Shown in pieces: positions 60,853-64,000 of a stretch of 64,000 nt of DNA (position 1 is its first letter; each line of letters starts with the position of its first letter). The stretch covers positions 1-64,000 of the forward strand of contig CP060218.1 in assembly GCA_023898345.1 (NCBI GenBank), written 5' to 3'. Origin of the DNA: Candidatus Woesearchaeota archaeon (lineage in GTDB: Archaea; Nanobdellota; Nanobdellia; Woesearchaeales; UBA583). The position numbers and the translations under genes are program-made. The notes beneath the pieces are model-generated. The model was not told the DNA's origin, made no database searches, and saw only the letters and a list, made by a program, of their open reading frames with translations.

Positions 60853-61086
60853 GACTTAGTTACTGGTGATATTCTTTTAAATCTGCTTACTTTGCTGTTC
60901 TTTTTCTTTTGGCTTTCTGTAAATATAGTCAGTCGTCCATAAAACTCATTCTTTTTGTCTCTTCTCCATTCAGTCTGTTCGTTTGCTAAATATGTGTTCT
61001 CGAAGTTAAAGACTTCTGTGGAGCACTATACTACTTTAGCAGAGGAAGAAATGTTTTTAAACGCTTGAGAAAAGGGAAAGATTAAG

Positions 61087-61446
61087 ATGAAAAAAATGGA
61101 TTTTACCTGCAAGAAGGTTACTCTTCGAGATCTTGTGCAGTGTAATTATAATCTTAATGACTCGGAATATGCAATTTTTGCTGAACTTATGCATTCAAAG
61201 GGGGGTCTTAGTGTTAAGGAACTTGTTGATAAGATAAAGAAAGATAGAACGACTGTTCAGAAGATTCTTACAAAGCTTCTTCGTCGTAAATTGCTTATGA
61301 AACGACAAATGAACTTAGAAAGGGGGTTTATGTTTGTCTATTTCTCTAAGAATAAGGCTGAGGTTGTACAGGAAATTGAGGAGAATATTAAGGCATATTT
61401 CAAGGCTATTCAAGATAATCTTGATGAATGGAAGAAAAAAGTTTAG
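61087..61446 (+). CDS. TrmB-like winged-helix regulator
   Basis: A 119-residue DNA-binding protein with a single winged helix. LNDSEYAIFAELMHSKGGLS is followed by VKELVDKIKKDRTTVQKILTKLLRRKLL and the wing MKRQMNLERGFMFVYF, then a dimerising C-terminal helix. The layout is that of small archaeal TrmB/MarR-type regulators without an effector domain. The box ttttaaac (about 61053-61060) lies upstream. The 230-nt gap before it has no gene I can identify. Targets are unknown. Confidence 0.85.
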   Translation: MKKMDFTCKKVTLRDLVQCNYNLNDSEYAIFAELMHSKGGLSVKELVDKIKKDRTTVQKILTKLLRRKLLMKRQMNLERGFMFVYFSKNKAEVVQEIEENIKAYFKAIQDNLDEWKKKV

Positions 61447-61453
61447 CTTTGGT

Positions 61454-61582
61454 TTAGTTTTCTTTGTTTTCTCTTCTTTCTTTGTATTGTCTTAATAATT
61501 GTAGTCCTGATTGGATTTTTATTCCCATAACCATTCCTCCGATGAAGATGGCAGTGATTGCAAGGTATTCTGAGCTGATCAT
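61454..61582 (-). CDS. 42-residue single-helix membrane protein
   Basis: The minus strand encodes a 42-residue protein with an acidic start (MISSEYL), a membrane helix (about 6-24) containing IGGMVMG, and a basic, glutamate-rich tail (RQYKERRENKEN). A TATA box (minus tttatatt, about 61605-61612) lies 23-30 nt upstream, the spacing typical of real genes here. It fits neatly between two plus-strand genes and has native composition. No family is known. Small single-pass proteins like this are easily missed by length cut-offs. Confidence 0.6.
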   Translation of the reverse strand: MISSEYLAITAIFIGGMVMGIKIQSGLQLLRQYKERRENKEN

Positions 61583-61678
61583 GGTTATAGGAATTATTCT
61601 TCCAAATATAAATTTTACTTCTCTTGAGTAGGAACATCTCCTTTTTTTTTACACTGTACCTTCTAAAGACAAAAAAAG

Positions 61679-61686
61679 TATATAAA
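61679..61686 (+). promoter_or_regulatory. TATA box of the gene at 61708
   Basis: The sequence tatataaa lies 22-29 nt upstream of the ATG at 61708 and argues against the longer frame starting at 61624. Confidence 0.6.
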
Positions 61687-61707
61687 CGCTTTCTTATCAT
61701 TGAAGCT

Positions 61708-62403
61708 ATGCACTATATCAAGGACATTTTTGAGAAAACAGAAACTCAGCATGCACATAATAAGTTTATTCGTTACAGTAGGGGAAGTTTTACTGGGCCT
61801 TTGATTTCCATAAAATTTTCTAAAGCTGCTGTGAAAGTTGATGCATCTTTTCATTTTGCAGATGAGTTACTCATTCTTCTTGCAGACATTCTTGGTGATA
61901 AGAAGGTTCATGCTAAGGGAACGCTTGTTTGGAATAAGGATTTGACGCAGGATCTTCTCAAGCAAGGCATTAAGTATTCAAAGGTTACTAAGGCAAGGGG
62001 GATTTTTACGTATCACCTTGAAAATGAGGTTGCTCTGAAGTCTTTTGTTGATTCTCTTAATTGTTATAATCTTCTTATTACTGTCAAGGATGCAACTTGT
62101 TCGCTTGTTACAAAGCCTAAGTATCCAAAGCCAAATAAGGAAATTACTCGTGATTTTTGTAAGGCCAGTTTCCCTCCTGAAGAGAAAGATCATATCTTGA
62201 AGGAGTTTGCTTTTGATGTTAAGGGGAAGGTAAACAAGGAAATTAGTATTCGTCATGAAATTGATATTACAAATATTGAGGTCCCCGATGTTAAGGATTT
62301 TGAACTTGCTCGTCGTCTTGCGAAAAGACAGGGTGTCATTCGTCGTTATGTTAGTATTGACAAAGGAGAGGAAGTTGAAACTGTTTTGGAATTCTCGGTG
62401 TAA
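61708..62403 (+). CDS. Hypothetical protein, possibly conserved in archaea
   Basis: A 231-residue soluble protein of mixed strands and helices, rich in Lys and with few low-complexity parts, so it is likely a well-folded conserved protein. Notable segments are ARGIFTYHLENEV, CSLVTKPKYPKPNKE and ELARRLAKRQGVIRRYV. No catalytic motif is recognised. The chosen ATG at 61708 lies 22-29 nt after its TATA box. Its last 58 nt overlap the end of the OB-fold gene on the opposite strand. Confidence 0.65.
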   Translation: MHYIKDIFEKTETQHAHNKFIRYSRGSFTGPLISIKFSKAAVKVDASFHFADELLILLADILGDKKVHAKGTLVWNKDLTQDLLKQGIKYSKVTKARGIFTYHLENEVALKSFVDSLNCYNLLITVKDATCSLVTKPKYPKPNKEITRDFCKASFPPEEKDHILKEFAFDVKGKVNKEISIRHEIDITNIEVPDVKDFELARRLAKRQGVIRRYVSIDKGEEVETVLEFSV

Positions 62404-62753
62404 ATTTTTTCTACGATAACATTCTTTTTTCCTTTGTACATTTGAAGTCTTCCTTCAACAAAAACTTCTTTTTTCTCAAATATTTTTAGTTCTTCTTTTG
62501 AAGTTTCAAAGAATGTGAGGGAAATACTAGTGCTTTTGTCTGCGAGTTGTGCAAAGCAGGTTATGTTTGAACAGGATATTTTGGAGAGGTTTCCTTTGAG
62601 TTGTATGTATGTTCCTATTTCTTTGTAGGTGAGTTTGTCTAAGGGGAGATTTGGCGCTGTGTACATATTCGAAATCAGGAAGAGAAGAAAGAAGGAGAAG
62701 ATGAATGTTGTGAGGCTGATTTTGATGAAAAATGTTTTGTTCTCTGAGCGCAT
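62346..62753 (-). CDS. Membrane-anchored OB-fold protein
   Basis: A 135-residue protein with one N-terminal membrane helix (about 9-29). A small OB-fold-like domain follows, with YIQLKGNLSKI, CFAQLADKSTSI, FEKKEVFVEGRLQMYKGKKN and VIVEKI, a pattern like tRNA_anti/OB nucleic-acid-binding domains. Two cysteines close together (CSNITC) may form a disulfide if it faces outside. It is convergent with, and overlaps by 58 nt, the end of the preceding gene. It is divergent from the PLD-family gene 36 nt away, so both may bind nucleic acid at the cell surface. Confidence 0.7.
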   Translation of the reverse strand: MRSENKTFFIKISLTTFIFSFFLLFLISNMYTAPNLPLDKLTYKEIGTYIQLKGNLSKISCSNITCFAQLADKSTSISLTFFETSKEELKIFEKKEVFVEGRLQMYKGKKNVIVEKIYTENSKTVSTSSPLSILT

Positions 62754-62788
62754 AAATTAAAAAGGGGTGTGGGCTACTTATTTGTTAG

Positions 62789-63883
62789 ATGGTGAAAAAA
62801 CGACAAAATAAGAAACGTTCTAAGCTTATTTCTTTCTTTTTTTTCCTTTGTTTTTTTATTTGTGTGCTTTATTTTTATGAAAGTAGGGAGGTTACTATTG
62901 AAGAAAGTTTGTCGAATCGTGGTGAAATTTTGCAGGGAGAGCATTTGGCGCTTGATTCTGACGTGGAGCTTTATTTTTGTCCAAAAGACAATTGTACGCA
63001 GGTTTTCCTTGATGTTCTTCGTGCTGCGAAAAGTCAGATTGATTGTGCTTTGTATGATTTGAGTGATGAGAATGTTATTTCAGCACTTTCTTTGTCGGCA
63101 CAGGACAAGTCTGTTCGAGTTATTGTTGATGATGGTAATAGTGACAGGTCGCAGCTTTCTGTGCTTTCGCCAAAGGTCGAGCTTATGACTGATGCCGCTA
63201 GGGTGTCGAAATACAATAATGAGATGCATGATAAATTTTGTGTTATTGACAATGAGACTGTTTTGCTGGGAAGTGCAAATCCGACGGACAATGGCTTGAA
63301 TAAGAACAATAATAATATTTTAGTTCTTCATTCTAAGGAGCTTGCACAAAATTATGCTGCTGAATTTGAGCAGATGCATAGTGGTCTTTTTGGGGAAAGT
63401 AAGGAAAATGTTTTGTCTAGGGAAAATACAACTTTGAGTTTTGGGAATCAGAGTTATGTTCTTTCGAGTTATTTTTGTCCTGAAAATGACTGTGAAGAAA
63501 AGCTTTTCAATGTTCTTAGTAGTGCTAAGCATGAAATTTTGTTTGCAACTTTTGTTCTGACTTTGGACAGTGTTGAGAATGTTTTAGAAGAGAAGGCAAG
63601 GTCTGGCGTCTTGGTTGAGGGAATTGTTGAGAAAAGGAATGTTAATGCTTTGGGCTCGCGTGTTTTGGAACTGAATGAAACTTTCCCTATTTTTACGGAC
63701 AGTAATCCTAATAGTATGCATCATAAATTTTTTGTGGTTGATGGACGCTTTGTTGTTACGGGAAGCATGAACCCGTCGAAGTCTGGCGTGAGTTACAATG
63801 ATGAAAATATTTTGATTATCAAAAATGAAGAATTGGCAGGCAAATTTAGGTCTGAAGTTTTGGAGCTTATCAACGAAAGCTAG
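62789..63883 (+). CDS. Exported phospholipase D-family protein
   Basis: A 364-residue protein with a basic N-terminus, one membrane helix (about 13-29) and two PLD domains. The catalytic HKD motifs are HDKFCVIDNETVLLGSANP and HHKFFVVDGRFVVTGSMNP, both intact and followed by the N-E/N-N-N-I-L signature. Each half also contains an F/Y-CP-x-x-(D/N)-C pair that may form a disulfide outside. Members include nucleases such as Nuc, phospholipases and cardiolipin-type synthases. The short loops and asparagine after the motifs favour a nuclease. In a DPANN cell an external nuclease could feed DNA or RNA uptake. Confidence 0.88.
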   Translation: MVKKRQNKKRSKLISFFFFLCFFICVLYFYESREVTIEESLSNRGEILQGEHLALDSDVELYFCPKDNCTQVFLDVLRAAKSQIDCALYDLSDENVISALSLSAQDKSVRVIVDDGNSDRSQLSVLSPKVELMTDAARVSKYNNEMHDKFCVIDNETVLLGSANPTDNGLNKNNNNILVLHSKELAQNYAAEFEQMHSGLFGESKENVLSRENTTLSFGNQSYVLSSYFCPENDCEEKLFNVLSSAKHEILFATFVLTLDSVENVLEEKARSGVLVEGIVEKRNVNALGSRVLELNETFPIFTDSNPNSMHHKFFVVDGRFVVTGSMNPSKSGVSYNDENILIIKNEELAGKFRSEVLELINES

Positions 63884-63966
63884 CTTTTTGGGGTGCTTTT
63901 TCCTTTGTCGTTGCAGGCAAGTTTATAAATAATGCTTCTCTTGTTGTGTTAAGTTTTACGAAAGGA

Positions 63967-64000
63967 ATGTTTTCCTCTGATGTTTTTTGTTTGAATGGTA
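63967..64000 (+). CDS. Partial CDS at right edge; unidentified
   Basis: An ATG at 63967 opens a frame to the window end (MFSSDVFCLNG). A TATA box (tttataaa, about 63930-63937) lies 30-37 nt upstream. Only 11 codons are visible, so nothing can be said about function, and the call rests on promoter spacing. Confidence 0.4.
   Translation, partial: MFSSDVFCLNG

Noticed and set aside
59179..61086. Search for a template repeat or reverse transcriptase next to the candidate variable region
   Set aside because: No near-copy of 59071-59181 and no reverse transcriptase motif was seen here or elsewhere in the window, so a local retroelement is not claimed.
1..64000. CRISPR arrays, rRNA genes, insertion sequences and replication origin
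   Set aside because: No regularly spaced repeats, rRNA segments, transposase genes or clustered origin-type repeats were seen on either strand.

Overview
The window looks like part of the genome of a low-GC archaeon, most likely a DPANN lineage close to Woesearchaeota or Pacearchaeota. The archaeal calls rest on a proteasome alpha subunit, the small subunit of DNA polymerase D (DP1), MBF1, aIF6, a Rio1 kinase, AMP phosphorylase, HTH_10 and TrmB-like regulators, and a tRNA-Gln without an encoded CCA. Almost every gene has a TATA-like box about 22-33 nt upstream of its ATG with little room for a leader, so most transcripts look leaderless. I used this spacing to correct several start codons. 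Codons strongly favour third-position T or G on the coding strand. The taxonomic placement is an inference from gene content and was not tested.

Layout. 1-8.0 kb: a beta-helix surface protein, Dps, a GNAT acetyltransferase, a membrane-anchored lytic transglycosylase, DnaK and a secreted protein. 8.2-12.4 kb: three exported or membrane proteins in a row, probably a surface complex. 12.5-20.7 kb: thioredoxin, RNase HII, an ABC1/UbiB kinase, then a tight operon of a small membrane protein, an Lgt-like protein and a Tes-like radical SAM enzyme, followed by an HTH_10 regulator and AlaX. 20.9-35.3 kb: DP1, Rio1, a VOC protein, a possible transglutaminase-fold protein, AMP phosphorylase, tRNA-Gln, a membrane-anchored DsbA-like protein, proteasome alpha, MBF1, an orphan HypF-type domain and a MoxR/DUF58 pair. 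35.4-43.6 kb: a type I restriction-modification locus (hsdM, an AlbA_2/ATPase regulator, hsdS, a small zinc-ribbon membrane protein, hsdR) with signs of transfer.

43.7-64 kb is mostly cell-surface biology: an alpha/beta hydrolase, two tandem arylsulfotransferase-family propellers, a pilin fused to LamG, a nucleotidyltransferase-HEPN protein, a 1059-residue exported protein, a carbohydrate-binding/VTC/DUF4956 cassette, aIF6, a second modular pilin, two 2OG-oxygenase-like genes, small regulators and a secreted PLD-family protein.

The strongest candidate for something new is the second modular pilin (57955-59178). An archaeal type IV pilin N-terminus carries an FGE/C-type-lectin-like domain whose last 35 codons look like the variable region of a diversity-generating retroelement: very poor in adenine, rich in NNC codons, and followed by a hairpin across the stop codon. 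No reverse transcriptase or template repeat is in the window, so the retroelement would have to act from elsewhere. Other leads are a Tpa1/OGFOD1-like protein split into two genes, the Lgt-like/Tes-like lipid operon alongside two proteins with lipobox-like signals, and several structured intergenic repeats.
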